Shown: positions 14,484-22,798, numbered from the stretch's first letter. The stretch: DNA of 24,767 nucleotides from an uncultured Anaerolineae bacterium (GCA_903854805.1 CAINXK010000570.1:1-24767); one strand, 5' to 3'. The notes: generated by a model not told the origin, from the letters alone. Numbers and translations are program-made.

Positions 14484-17400
14484 GGCGTTTTTGCAGCACG
14501 ATCGTCCCCACAAACAGAATCAGGATGATCAGCAGCGAAGCGCCCCAGGCCTGATAAAGGGTATCCATGTAAGCGGCGCGGGCTTGTTTATTAATAAAGG
14601 TCCAGCCATAATCATCCTTATACCGCCGGATAGTGGCCTCGGCCGAACCGACGCCGATGGCGCGTTTGACTTCCAGGTCGGTCAGGTCTTTTTGATAGGT
14701 TTCGATGGCGGTCTTGTAGCTGTCCTGTTCCTTTTTCCAGTCGTCAATCTGGGTCTGGTAATTGCTGCGCTGGACGTCGATTCCCTTGTTATAAGTATCC
14801 AGGTCCGAGAGGTATTTCTGCAGCATCAGCACGTTGTTCACATCGGCGGGCTTGGCGGGCGGGTCAGGGAACTTCGGTTCGGCGGGTTGCGCTCCGGGTT
14901 CTTTCGGTTTGGCCGGGTCCAGTGTATCAATAGCCACATCATAATATTTACCCAAACCCGGGAAGTTGCAGCTCGATTCGCGCAGCGCGTTCTCACCCAT
15001 GCAGGTGCAGTCGGTATTCTTCTGGTCGAGTGTCAGGTCATCCTGCTTGTCCTTTGGCAGGGCCCAGCATGAATCAGCGGCGACATCCGAACCAGCTCCG
15101 CCAATCGCAATAGCCGATAGCACCGCCCAATGGCTGGAGGCTGGCGCCATTACAGCCGGTGCCAGCGGCACCAGTGCGCCGCTCAGCACCATCTGCGGGA
15201 TGATGAACATGATCAGCAGCAGGGGCGCCGAATTGGCGTTGGGCGCCAGGGCCGAGGAGAAAAAGCCCATCATCATGCCCGCCAGGATCAGCAGGAAAAT
15301 GGTGATGTACATAAAGAGCTTTTCTTCCAACCCGCCAGGCATATCAAAAGCCATGTAACGGATGACCGTGAAACAAGCCGCCTGGTACAGGGCGATGATC
15401 AGCGCAATCCAGATCTTGGAAACGATATAGGATGAAAGCTTCAGGTTCACCATACGCTCGCGCTTATAGATATCGCGCTCCTTCACCAACTCGCGCATGA
15501 AGGACAGACCGCCTACCAGGATGGTGGTGTTGGTCAATACCACCAGGGTTATGATTAGACCGTTGAAACTGCCGGTCTGGAATGAGACCGGGTTGGTGCC
15601 GCCGCCAGCCGCAATCGTAAAATCCATCGAAGCCATTAGGGGTGCTGTCAGCAAGAGCAGCGCCAGGCTGAACGGATCGCGGGTCAGGATTTTGATGTTG
15701 CGGCTCGAGAGAATAAAAAATTGGCGCAGGGCCGAGACTTGCTTGGCCGGGTTGAGTTGCCGGGCAGCCGCCTGCGGAGATGGCTTTGGCCCAGTGGCGA
15801 GCATATCCTGCTTGAGCGGCTCAGCAATATATTTAAAATAGGCGGCATGGTTGCGGAAACGCTCGGCCCAGTCCGAACCCTTGCCGAGTTCATCCTTATC
15901 CAGCAGGGTGTAAATATTGTCAAACTCCATCGGGCTCGAGCGCCTATCGCGGGCCGAGCGGTACTGGTCAAAGTAGGTCAGGGCTTCTTCGGGCGGACCG
16001 AACCAGGTCAGGAAGCCGCCTTTAGCCAGGAAGACCACCTTGTCTGCCAGCATGACATTCTTGGTGGCATGCGTGATCATCACGATCGTGCGGCCCTGGT
16101 CGGCCAGCTTGCGCATCAGGCGCATCAATTCGGTTTCCATGCCGGGGTCGAGCCCCGAAGTGGGTTCATCGAGGAAGAACAAACCGGGTTTGGTCAGCAG
16201 CTCCACGCCGATCGAGACACGCTTCTGCTGCCCACCGCTCAGTGTGCTGATCTGCGTGTCGCGCCGGTGGCTCAAATCCAGATCACTGAGCACTTCATCT
16301 ATGCGCTTCAAACGCTCCTGGCGCGACGTGTCGGCGGGCATGCGCAGTTGAGCTGCATAATCCAGGGCCTGGAATACGGTCAACTCCATATGGATGATAT
16401 CCTTTTGAGGGACATAGCCAATGGTTGTGCGCATGGCATCGAATTCCTTGTAGACGTCGATGACCCCGTTGACAAGCACTTTGCCCTTGGTGGCGGGGCG
16501 ATAGCCGGTGATGGCGTCCACCAGCGTGGACTTGCCGCCGCCGCTCTGCCCGACCACCACGATGAACTCTTTTGGGTTAAAGGCCAGCGAAATATCCTGC
16601 AGGATGTTCAATTTCTTATTAACCCACTTGTTTAGCCCAAAGACCTCCACCTTTACGCCACCCTGGCTCTGATCAGAGCCAGACATTTCGTTCTCATCCA
16701 CCACGAAGCGGTATGGCCCAATCTGGATGGCGTCGTCAGGGTGGACCCAGGTCTCGCCGATGACGCTTTTCCCATTGACGTAAGTACCGTTGCTGCTCTT
16801 CAGGTCTTTCACGCGGTAACGCTGGCCGATTTTCTCAACCTCGGCATGAAAATTGGAGACGACCGGCGCCGCCAACACCAGCTTATTATCCGGATGGCGC
16901 CCGATGGTTATGAGCGTGTTTTCTTTAAATTGGATCTTTTGCTGCGATAGATCGGCTTCGGGGTTCAGTGAAATGAAATCCAACGACGTCATCTCGCCCT
17001 GTGCCCAGCCGCCCAGGCGGATCTTCATGCCATGCCGCAGGCGCACCGGTTCCATCACCGGCGAGCCATCCACCAGCAGGGCGTTGCTGATGTTGGGCAG
17101 CGGCGAGAGGTAATAATCTGTGCCACGCCTTTCAAGCTCGGCATGATATCGGGAGACAAAGCGGTTGTTGATGACAACATCGTTATCCGGCAGGCGCCCA
17201 ATGCGTAGAAGCGCGCCGGCCAGGTTAATGATGCGCGGCTGCTGCCCCGATTCGTTCACCACCAACTGCGCTGCTACTTCCGAGGCAGGTGGCAGATCCG
17301 CCAGGCCTGGCATCAGCGAGGTGGAGTCATCAGCCTTGCCGCCCTTGACGGGGGGTATTGTTCCAATGGAGGTGGCATCGCCAACCTTGCCGCCCAAGCG

Positions 17401-17952
17401 GGAGGTCCCCTTCCCGATGGAAGTTTCGTTGCCAGACTGGCCGCCCGGATCGGGGGGCACGGCGGTGGGCGGTGCCATCAGCGGCTCACCTCCAGACTGG
17501 CCATCGCCCTTCGTGATCGCCTGACCAAAAATAACAGCCTCTCGGGTTTCATCAGACAGCACCGGGTGGCTCGCTGGTTGTAGATCTGCGTGGTTGATCT
17601 GACTGACAGTGGTGATGACGGTAGCGTTCGCGGCGGGCGCTGGTGCGGGTGCTGCCACCAGTTCCAGCGTGGTGCTGGCGCCAAAACGCAGCATGTCACC
17701 GGGTTGGAACTGGTGGGCTGTCTCGATGCGCTGGTTGTTGAGGTAGGTGCCATTGCTGCTGCCCAGATCTTCGATCAGGTACACGCCAGCCTCACGGGAA
17801 ATACGCGCATGCCGGCGGGAAATATCCTGGATGTCGATGATCACTTCTGCAGGCGAGGTGCGCCCGATCACAACCGGCAGATTCAGCAGCATTATCTTTT
17901 CATCCTGACGGGGCTGGCTGCGAAATATTAAATAATCCTGTTCCTGATCCAT
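14473..17952 (-). CDS. Triple-FHA ABC transporter (ATPase fused to ABC-2/ABCG-like membrane domain)
   Basis: The 1159-aa fusion has several parts in order. FHA1 (about 18-100) has GRT, SRRH and SSNG motifs. A 130-residue linker contains a three-fold repeat. FHA2 (about 236-316) has a degenerate SSNG loop. FHA3 (about 336-418) is complete. The ATPase (about 432-660) has Walker A GQSGGGKST, Lys474, LSGGQ 571-575 and Asp595-Glu596. An ABC-2 membrane domain has about five helices at ~735-930. A ~150-residue Cys- and Pro-rich, partly coiled-coil segment precedes one final helix. The ABCG-like order (ATPase first) implies lipid or hydrophobic product export. FHA domains bind phosphothreonine, so gating by phosphorylation is likely. 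I start at ATG 17952, five bases after GGAGG (17958-17962). The frame could extend to TTG 17964, but that would bury the ribosome site. The stop overlaps the transferase gene by 11 bases. Confidence 0.92.
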   Translation of the reverse strand: MDQEQDYLIFRSQPRQDEKIMLLNLPVVIGRTSPAEVIIDIQDISRRHARISREAGVYLIEDLGSSNGTYLNNQRIETAHQFQPGDMLRFGASTTLELVAAPAPAPAANATVITTVSQINHADLQPASHPVLSDETREAVIFGQAITKGDGQSGGEPLMAPPTAVPPDPGGQSGNETSIGKGTSRLGGKVGDATSIGTIPPVKGGKADDSTSLMPGLADLPPASEVAAQLVVNESGQQPRIINLAGALLRIGRLPDNDVVINNRFVSRYHAELERRGTDYYLSPLPNISNALLVDGSPVMEPVRLRHGMKIRLGGWAQGEMTSLDFISLNPEADLSQQKIQFKENTLITIGRHPDNKLVLAAPVVSNFHAEVEKIGQRYRVKDLKSSNGTYVNGKSVIGETWVHPDDAIQIGPYRFVVDENEMSGSDQSQGGVKVEVFGLNKWVNKKLNILQDISLAFNPKEFIVVVGQSGGGKSTLVDAITGYRPATKGKVLVNGVIDVYKEFDAMRTTIGYVPQKDIIHMELTVFQALDYAAQLRMPADTSRQERLKRIDEVLSDLDLSHRRDTQISTLSGGQQKRVSIGVELLTKPGLFFLDEPTSGLDPGMETELMRLMRKLADQGRTIVMITHATKNVMLADKVVFLAKGGFLTWFGPPEEALTYFDQYRSARDRRSSPMEFDNIYTLLDKDELGKGSDWAERFRNHAAYFKYIAEPLKQDMLATGPKPSPQAAARQLNPAKQVSALRQFFILSSRNIKILTRDPFSLALLLLTAPLMASMDFTIAAGGGTNPVSFQTGSFNGLIITLVVLTNTTILVGGLSFMRELVKERDIYKRERMVNLKLSSYIVSKIWIALIIALYQAACFTVIRYMAFDMPGGLEEKLFMYITIFLLILAGMMMGFFSSALAPNANSAPLLLIMFIIPQMVLSGALVPLAPAVMAPASSHWAVLSAIAIGGAGSDVAADSCWALPKDKQDDLTLDQKNTDCTCMGENALRESSCNFPGLGKYYDVAIDTLDPAKPKEPGAQPAEPKFPDPPAKPADVNNVLMLQKYLSDLDTYNKGIDVQRSNYQTQIDDWKKEQDSYKTAIETYQKDLTDLEVKRAIGVGSAEATIRRYKDDYGWTFINKQARAAYMDTLYQAWGASLLIILILFVGTIVLQKRHDN
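17293..17445 (-). repeat. Three tandem 17-residue repeats in the FHA linker
   Basis: Residues 170-220 of the FHA-ABC protein fall into three consecutive 17-residue units: GGQSGNETSIGKGTSRL, GGKVGDATSIGTIPPVK and GGKADDSTSLMPGLADL. Each begins Gly-Gly and places a Thr-Ser pair at residues 8-9, with an acidic residue one or two positions before it. The spacing in DNA is 51 bases. These are good candidate phosphothreonine sites for the protein's own FHA domains; that is inference. Confidence 0.6.
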
Positions 17953-18001
17953 ATCGACCTCCAAAATTAAAAATCAAGCACCATTAGAATGATTGCCAGG
18001 C

Positions 18002-19939
18002 CTAGCTATCCTTATCAAGCAGCCGGAAGAGGATATGGCGTGTATTAATGACAAGCGAAGCTGCCACGAAAAGCTGGTAAACCAGGTTCTCGGTCAGTGT
18101 GGCGATCACTCCAAAAAACGAAATCGGCTGCTGCCCAAAATAATTCCCGGCAGCAACCATCAGCATACCCAAGATGGTGATCAGCAGCATGCGCCCAAGC
18201 ATCCGGCTGATGACGCTGGCGGCAAAGGCCCACTTGGTGACGGTCGAGCCCAGGTTGATTAAGGGCCGGCCGAGGGTGGTCTGGGTGCGGATCATCAGAT
18301 TGTTGAGCGTCTTGCCAAACTCATCCAGACTGAGGAAAAAATTATCACCCGATGAATCGCGCAGGTTCTCGCGCCAGCGCTTTTTGACGAGTTGGGCGCG
18401 GTCGCGCATGAAGAGTGTATATTCCTGGTAGCGATCGAGCTGGTTATCCAGACGAAGAACGATCGAGTCATACAGCAGGGTGGCGCGGATCATGCGCAAC
18501 ATGTGCAGGTTCATCGGCAGGTTAAACTTCTGCGCCACACCGATCAGCACAAACCACTGGCGGGCCGAGGTGCGCTCCCAATATTGGGTATAGCGGGCTG
18601 GTGTGTTGAAGGTGTGCAGGACGCGCATGTATTCGCCCTGGGCCTGTTTTACCAGTGCGGGGATATCGACCGGCGGCATGGGCTCCATCAATCCCAGTGA
18701 GGCGCGCGTCATCGATTCCACGTCGCCTTCTTTCATGCTCATGACCATTTGCTCGAGCGCAATCTTTTGCTGGTTATTGAAGCTGCCGCAGCTTCCAAAA
18801 TCTATAAAGGTGATTTTATTATCGGGATGGATAATCATATTGGCGGGGTGCGGATCAGCATGGAAGAAGACGTGCTCATCCATGCTCCAGAATGCTGACC
18901 ACAGGATGCGGCGGGCAACTATAGCCGGATCAATATTCAGCTTGCGCAGCAACGCACGCGCCTGTGGCGTTTTCTTTTCAGCGAGCGCGATCACTTCCCA
19001 GAGCATCAAACCCGAGACAAATTCCTGCACCAGCACTTCACCAGTGGAAAGCTCAAAATAAACGCGCGGCGCCGAAAAGAAATCCCTACCCGAAGCAGGC
19101 GCGTTGCGTCTAAAAATATCCTGGAAGCGCCCTTCTCGCCTGAAGTCCAGTTCCTCCATCAATGTCTCGCGCAGCTCGATGCGCAGATTGCGCGTGAAGC
19201 CTGGGCGGATGATGGTCAGGAGTTCCGCCAATCCGCACAGCCAATCCAGTACTTGCAGATCCGCCCTGAAAAGATCGACAATGCCAGGGCGGCGCACCTT
19301 GACCACCACCCGCTCTTGATTTTTAAGCACGGCCTGAAAGACACAGGCGATCGAAGCCGAACCCACCGGCTGCGGGTCGAAGACCGCAAAGACATCCTGC
19401 CAGCGTCGCTGCAAGGAGCGCTCGATAATTTGCAGTGCGGCCTCGGATGAGAAGGGCGTCATATGGTCAAGCATTCTGGAAAGCTCCACGCAGTATGCCC
19501 AAGGCACCAGGTCAATACGCATGGCTAACTGTTGCCCCAACTTGACAAAAGTGCCGCCAGCTTTCTCGAGCGCTTGGCGCATCCGCACAGCGCGCCGTTC
19601 GACGGAATCGCGCTTCAAGAGCCTATCGGACAGGTTACCCAGCAGGATCGCCAGCCCAAACCCAAGCCAGGTCAACAGACGGGCCAGGCTTTTCCAGAAG
19701 ATTGGGTCGTAATGTTGGGCGCCGATATAAGGCAGCCAGAACTGGCGGACATCGCGGTTCATGTTTTGTTCGCGGCGGGGCATGCTCTTCAAAACGGCAT
19801 CGAGCGGCAGCTGCTCAATTTTCCTGTGCTGCTGTGCCAGCAACTCCCGTTGCTCGCGCCAGCGCGTTACAGCCTTTGAGACCGCCGGGCGCACATGGGC
19901 GAGTCTGTGAGATGGCGTCTCGAGCTCAGGCGCAGCCAT
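18002..19939 (-). CDS. AarF/UbiB (ABC1/ADCK) family atypical kinase, membrane-anchored
   Basis: The 645-aa protein has the family marks in order: the KxGQ motif as FVKLGQQ with Lys133 and Gln136, a diverged Ala-rich loop (SASIACVF), the nucleotide Lys in VVVKVRRPG, the catalytic loop HADPHPAN at 360-367, and IDFG with the metal-binding Asp380. All catalytic residues expected of an active member are present. Two hydrophobic C-terminal helices precede an LFRLLDKDS tail. Relatives support quinone or lipid metabolism by ATP-dependent activity that is still poorly understood. The ATG overlaps the stop of the upstream paralogue by one base (TAATG), with AAAGAGG as the ribosome site. At about 645 aa it is longer than classic UbiB (about 550). 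The context points to a role with the PKS product or its transporter, not ubiquinone synthesis; that is inference. Confidence 0.88.
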   Translation of the reverse strand: MAAPELETPSHRLAHVRPAVSKAVTRWREQRELLAQQHRKIEQLPLDAVLKSMPRREQNMNRDVRQFWLPYIGAQHYDPIFWKSLARLLTWLGFGLAILLGNLSDRLLKRDSVERRAVRMRQALEKAGGTFVKLGQQLAMRIDLVPWAYCVELSRMLDHMTPFSSEAALQIIERSLQRRWQDVFAVFDPQPVGSASIACVFQAVLKNQERVVVKVRRPGIVDLFRADLQVLDWLCGLAELLTIIRPGFTRNLRIELRETLMEELDFRREGRFQDIFRRNAPASGRDFFSAPRVYFELSTGEVLVQEFVSGLMLWEVIALAEKKTPQARALLRKLNIDPAIVARRILWSAFWSMDEHVFFHADPHPANMIIHPDNKITFIDFGSCGSFNNQQKIALEQMVMSMKEGDVESMTRASLGLMEPMPPVDIPALVKQAQGEYMRVLHTFNTPARYTQYWERTSARQWFVLIGVAQKFNLPMNLHMLRMIRATLLYDSIVLRLDNQLDRYQEYTLFMRDRAQLVKKRWRENLRDSSGDNFFLSLDEFGKTLNNLMIRTQTTLGRPLINLGSTVTKWAFAASVISRMLGRMLLITILGMLMVAAGNYFGQQPISFFGVIATLTENLVYQLFVAASLVINTRHILFRLLDKDS

Positions 19940-21789
19940 TAAACCTCTTTATCATCCAACCGGAAAAGGAGCGTGCGGCCATTAACCAGCAGCAACAGGA
20001 CCAGAGATATATGGTAGATCGGGTGCAAAAAGGCCTGGTTCATCAACTGCCCGAAACCCGCTGCAGGATGCCCGCCCAGCCAATTGACCAGGGCCGCGAC
20101 CAGCAGTGCCAGGACCGAAACAGCCAGAGATTGGATTAACCCACGCACTATAATATAGATCGCGTAAGGCCATTTACCTATTAGGACATTAAAGTTTACC
20201 GAAGGCAGCGCCAGCAGGTGACTTGCGCGGTCGAACAGACCGCGCAAGGTCTGTGAAATGCGGTCGATGCGGATGATCAACTGCTCATTTTCGCGCCCAT
20301 CCAGGTGGGTTGTCAGGCTTTCGGTGATGCGCCGTCGGGCATGTTCGGCTTTGTATTGCACAAATTCGCGGTAATAAGCAATGAAATCGATGGTTGGATC
20401 CAGCCGCACAGCCATCGACTCAAATTGCAAGGTTGAGCGCATAAGGCGCAGCACTTCAATATCCAGCACGATGCCATGCTTGCGTGCCAGGTGCACAATC
20501 CCCATCCATTGCACAACCGAAGTACGCTCCTGCCAGGAAATACTGCCCGGCGTGGCCTCCATGGCATACAGCATCTGCCAGTTATAGGTCTCCAACTGCT
20601 GGGTAAGCTCGATCACATCCACGGGCGGCAGCGGTTCCATTAGAATCAGAGACGAGCGTGCCATATTTTGCGGGTCGCGCTGCCAGGCGTAAGCCAGGAT
20701 CTGGCGCATGGCCTGCCGGCGCGAGTGGCTGAGCGTGCCAGTATTGGTAAAATTGATAAAGTAAAGTTTGCTGCCCGGCCCGACAATGATATTGTTCGAA
20801 TTGGGATCGGCTGGGAAGAACAGGTTTTCTTCGCGCGCCCAGTAATTGACCCACAGAAGGTGGCGGGCCAGGCTCGCGGGCTGGATGTCCATTGCGCGGG
20901 CCTGCGCCAGAACGCTCTCGTCGCCGGCTTCGATGGCAGACAGGAGCTCCCACATCCACAGACCGCTGGCAAAGGTATTAATCACCACTTCCTCGCCCGA
21001 ATATTCCAGGAAGACGCGCGGGGCCGAAAAAAACTGCTTGCCGGTTTTTTCTGCCGCGCGGCGAAACGAATCCTGGCGGCGGGCTTCCTGGACAAAATCC
21101 AGCTCCTCCATCAGGTAGCTGCGGATTTCATCACACAACCCACGCGTCAGCGCAGGGCGAAAGATGGTCAGGAATTCGGCGATTGTCACCAGCCAGTTCA
21201 GGGCTTCGATATCCGCCATGAACTGCTCACCAACGCCCGGACGGCGCACCTTGACTGCCACTTTCTCGCCGCTGTGCAGCAGGCCCTGGTAGGTGCAGCT
21301 GGTGCAGGTCGAAATGATTGGGACGGGGTCAAACTGCGCAAAGACCGCGGTGATAGGCTTTTTAAAGCAGCGCTCGAGCGCCTCGAGCGCCAGGGAGATA
21401 TCGTAAGGCGGCATGTGGTCAACCATGCCCGAGAGTTCATTGCTGAAATACCAGGGCATCAGATCGACACGCATGCTTAGATGCACGCCCAGCTTGATAA
21501 ACGTGCCGCCCTTGTATTCAAAACCTTGCCTCAGGCGCGTGGCGCGCCGGGTGGGGCTGTCGCGACGCAGCAGCGCATCCCAGCCTACACGCAAATAATA
21601 GTACAGCAGTAAATCGAGCCAATCCAGGAAGCGCCGCAGAGTGCTGCTAGTTTTGCGCTTAAAGGACACAAAACGCATCTGCGGCAAGTCCCCATCCCCA
21701 ACCATCACCTTGATCTGCTCGCGCCTGGGCAAGGGCGCAATCCTCCCTATCGTTTTGCTCGGGTCGGCGGGTTCGAGGGCGCTGTGCAT
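19939..21789 (-). CDS. AarF/UbiB-like pseudokinase, paralogue of the next gene
   Basis: This 616-aa protein aligns end to end with the following gene, including the C-terminal helix pair and an LFRLDDKEV tail, so the two arose by tandem duplication. Key positions have changed. KxGQ is FIKLGVH (Gln replaced by Val102). The catalytic loop HADPHPxN is PADPNSNN at 326-333 (His to Pro, His to Asn). The DFG Asp is Asn346 and its Gly is Thr348 (NFT). The nucleotide Lys in VAVKVRRPG and the loop Asp328 and Asn333 are kept. Without the metal-binding Asp it is probably inactive or acts as a partner for the active copy. Start ATG 21789 has no strong ribosome site. The gap to the upstream gene is 56 bases and the stop overlaps the next start in TAATG. 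Confidence 0.85.
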   Translation of the reverse strand: MHSALEPADPSKTIGRIAPLPRREQIKVMVGDGDLPQMRFVSFKRKTSSTLRRFLDWLDLLLYYYLRVGWDALLRRDSPTRRATRLRQGFEYKGGTFIKLGVHLSMRVDLMPWYFSNELSGMVDHMPPYDISLALEALERCFKKPITAVFAQFDPVPIISTCTSCTYQGLLHSGEKVAVKVRRPGVGEQFMADIEALNWLVTIAEFLTIFRPALTRGLCDEIRSYLMEELDFVQEARRQDSFRRAAEKTGKQFFSAPRVFLEYSGEEVVINTFASGLWMWELLSAIEAGDESVLAQARAMDIQPASLARHLLWVNYWAREENLFFPADPNSNNIIVGPGSKLYFINFTNTGTLSHSRRQAMRQILAYAWQRDPQNMARSSLILMEPLPPVDVIELTQQLETYNWQMLYAMEATPGSISWQERTSVVQWMGIVHLARKHGIVLDIEVLRLMRSTLQFESMAVRLDPTIDFIAYYREFVQYKAEHARRRITESLTTHLDGRENEQLIIRIDRISQTLRGLFDRASHLLALPSVNFNVLIGKWPYAIYIIVRGLIQSLAVSVLALLVAALVNWLGGHPAAGFGQLMNQAFLHPIYHISLVLLLLVNGRTLLFRLDDKEV

Positions 21790-21845
21790 GTTCGTTTTAG
21801 TTCAGCCAGGTCTTTGCGGGACCGGCTGAGATTGTGTTCGACTGG

Positions 21846-22313
21846 CTAAATCCGCCAGGTGCGAATAAATCGGGAGGCGCGCCGAAGATTTTTACGCACC
21901 TGATTGCGGTAGGATAAATCACTGACCGCTTCGACCAGGTCAATCGGTAGGTCGCTGGCTTCCTTTAAGTATGCGCTGGTAGCTTTAGCCGAATTGTGGA
22001 TGAAGTCCTCAATCGCGCCATCGGTCTTCTCACGGGCTGATTGCTGTCTTTCGCGGTCATAGACTTCCATGCCCTTGGATATTGCTCGGACAGCCTTGTT
22101 GGTCACATGGATCACATTCCCTTCCAATAATTGCAAATCCTTCAGCCCTCGGGAATATTTCGGCTCGCCAGTCTGTGGCTCTGCCCTTTGTTTCTTTTTC
22201 TTTAGTTTCTTATACTTCAAGACAATCGGCTTGAGGCGCGGAGCCTCGTCTTCGGCTTCCGGTACCGCAGGGCGGCTGAGAGTTCGGGCTTTAACCTTTT
22301 CTTCTGCAGACAT
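21846..22313 (-). CDS. Hypothetical basic 155-aa protein
   Basis: I do not recognise the family. Residues 1-25 are polar and acidic, a strongly basic patch KYKKLKKKKQR lies at 33-43, and residues 57-150 are predicted helical and amphipathic, with no signal peptide or membrane helix. The stretch SRGLKDL at 54-60 recalls SSKLKDL in the upstream 90-aa protein, and PIVLKYKK at 29-36 recalls PIILLYEKK there, so the two may be distantly related. ATG 22313 has an AGG site seven bases upstream, 16 bases after the previous stop. As second gene of the operon it may be a scaffold or accessory protein for the kinase pair or transporter; this is speculative. Confidence 0.75.
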   Translation of the reverse strand: MSAEEKVKARTLSRPAVPEAEDEAPRLKPIVLKYKKLKKKKQRAEPQTGEPKYSRGLKDLQLLEGNVIHVTNKAVRAISKGMEVYDRERQQSAREKTDGAIEDFIHNSAKATSAYLKEASDLPIDLVEAVSDLSYRNQVRKNLRRASRFIRTWRI

Positions 22314-22329
22314 GGCGAGCCTCGCTTTT

Positions 22330-22602
22330 TTACTTCATTAAGGGAAAAATCAATTTATTCAGTTTGTTCAACTGTGAGCGCCTGGGTTTCTTTTCATATA
22401 GCAATATGATCGGGATGAGCACCTTCCCTTCGGCTTCATCACCCAGCATATCGCGCGCCTCACCAACCACGCTGATGACATCGTCCCACAGCTCGCCTTT
22501 GCCCTTTTTTAAATCCTTCAGCTTGCTGGATTTCTGCTTTCCAAGATCGACGATCACTGGTTGAGCCATTTCGGTGCCGGATTTATTGGTTTCGTCAGTC
22601 AT
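22330..22602 (-). CDS. Small 90-aa protein, first gene of the operon (possibly DUF6200-like)
   Basis: The frame is open from 22668, but ATG 22602 directly after GAGGAG is the better start and gives 90 residues. The core reads VIVDLGKQKSSKLKDLKKGKG (residues 17-37), then an acidic helical part and IPIILLYEKK (63-72). The VDLGK...LKKGKG pattern resembles small bacterial proteins grouped as DUF6200, recalled without a search, so this is tentative. There is no signal peptide. It opens the six-gene operon and is transcribed from the promoter shared with the PKS. The function is unknown. Confidence 0.7.
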   Translation of the reverse strand: MTDETNKSGTEMAQPVIVDLGKQKSSKLKDLKKGKGELWDDVISVVGEARDMLGDEAEGKVLIPIILLYEKKPRRSQLNKLNKLIFPLMK

Positions 22603-22658
22603 ATTCTCCTCACTATTAAAATCTTTAACGGAAAGATCAAGCGGCAGACACGGAGCGG

Positions 22659-22687
22659 GTAATACCAACCAAGTACAGGATTGACAA
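22659..22687 (-). promoter_or_regulatory. Minus-strand promoter of the six-gene operon
   Basis: On the minus strand TTGTCA (22687-22682) and TATTAC (22664-22659) are 17 bases apart, matching the sigma70 consensus at five and four of six positions. The start site would be near 22652, 50 bases before the ATG at 22602. Its -35 shares bases with the plus-strand PKS promoter. Confidence 0.55.
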
Positions 22688-22709
22688 ACGTCATCCTTCG
22701 ATATATGAT
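22681..22709 (+). promoter_or_regulatory. Plus-strand promoter of the PKS gene
   Basis: A perfect -35 TTGACA (22681-22686) and a near-perfect -10 TATGAT (22704-22709) are separated by the ideal 17 bases. Transcription would begin near 22716, leaving a leader of about 138 bases before the PKS ATG. This is the best promoter match in the window. Confidence 0.75.
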
Positions 22710-22710
22710 G

Positions 22711-22739
22711 AGTAAACTTTACTATAGTACTAATTGTAC
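22711..22739. promoter_or_regulatory. Two palindromes at the PKS start site, candidate operators
   Basis: AGTAAA-C-TTTACT (22711-22723) is a perfect 13-base palindrome starting two bases after the -10 box. GTACTAATTGTAC (22727-22739) is palindromic except for one T/T pair. Their centres are 16 bases apart. A dimeric repressor bound here would block the PKS start site. No regulator is encoded beside them in the window. Confidence 0.45.
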
Positions 22740-22774
22740 CTTATTTGTATGATATTAATCACTTGATGTTTTTA

Positions 22775-22798
22775 GAATATTGGGTAAAGCGAATATTG
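22775..22798. repeat. Direct repeats GAATATTG in the PKS leader
   Basis: GAATATTG occurs at 22775-22782 and 22791-22798, with 16 bases from start to start, each containing the palindrome AATATT. They lie in the untranslated leader between the promoter and the PKS ribosome site, and could bind a regulator or be chance in AT-rich DNA. Confidence 0.3.

Noticed and set aside
14484..14513. Ten-codon N-terminal extension of the phosphopantetheinyl transferase
   Set aside because: It lies fully inside the FHA-ABC gene, and the extra residues look like an out-of-frame reading of its last helix.
15721..16635. Plus-strand open frame of 304 codons within the FHA-ABC gene
   Set aside because: Antisense to the conserved ATPase domain; a GC-rich shadow frame without start signal.
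20668..21480. Plus-strand open frame of 270 codons antisense to the pseudokinase gene
   Set aside because: The pseudokinase frame aligns along its length with its paralogue, so this long frame is a shadow; no ribosome site or motif.
22603..22668. N-terminal extension of the 90-aa protein to 22668
   Set aside because: It would run through the ribosome site and into the promoter; ATG 22602 follows GAGGAG.
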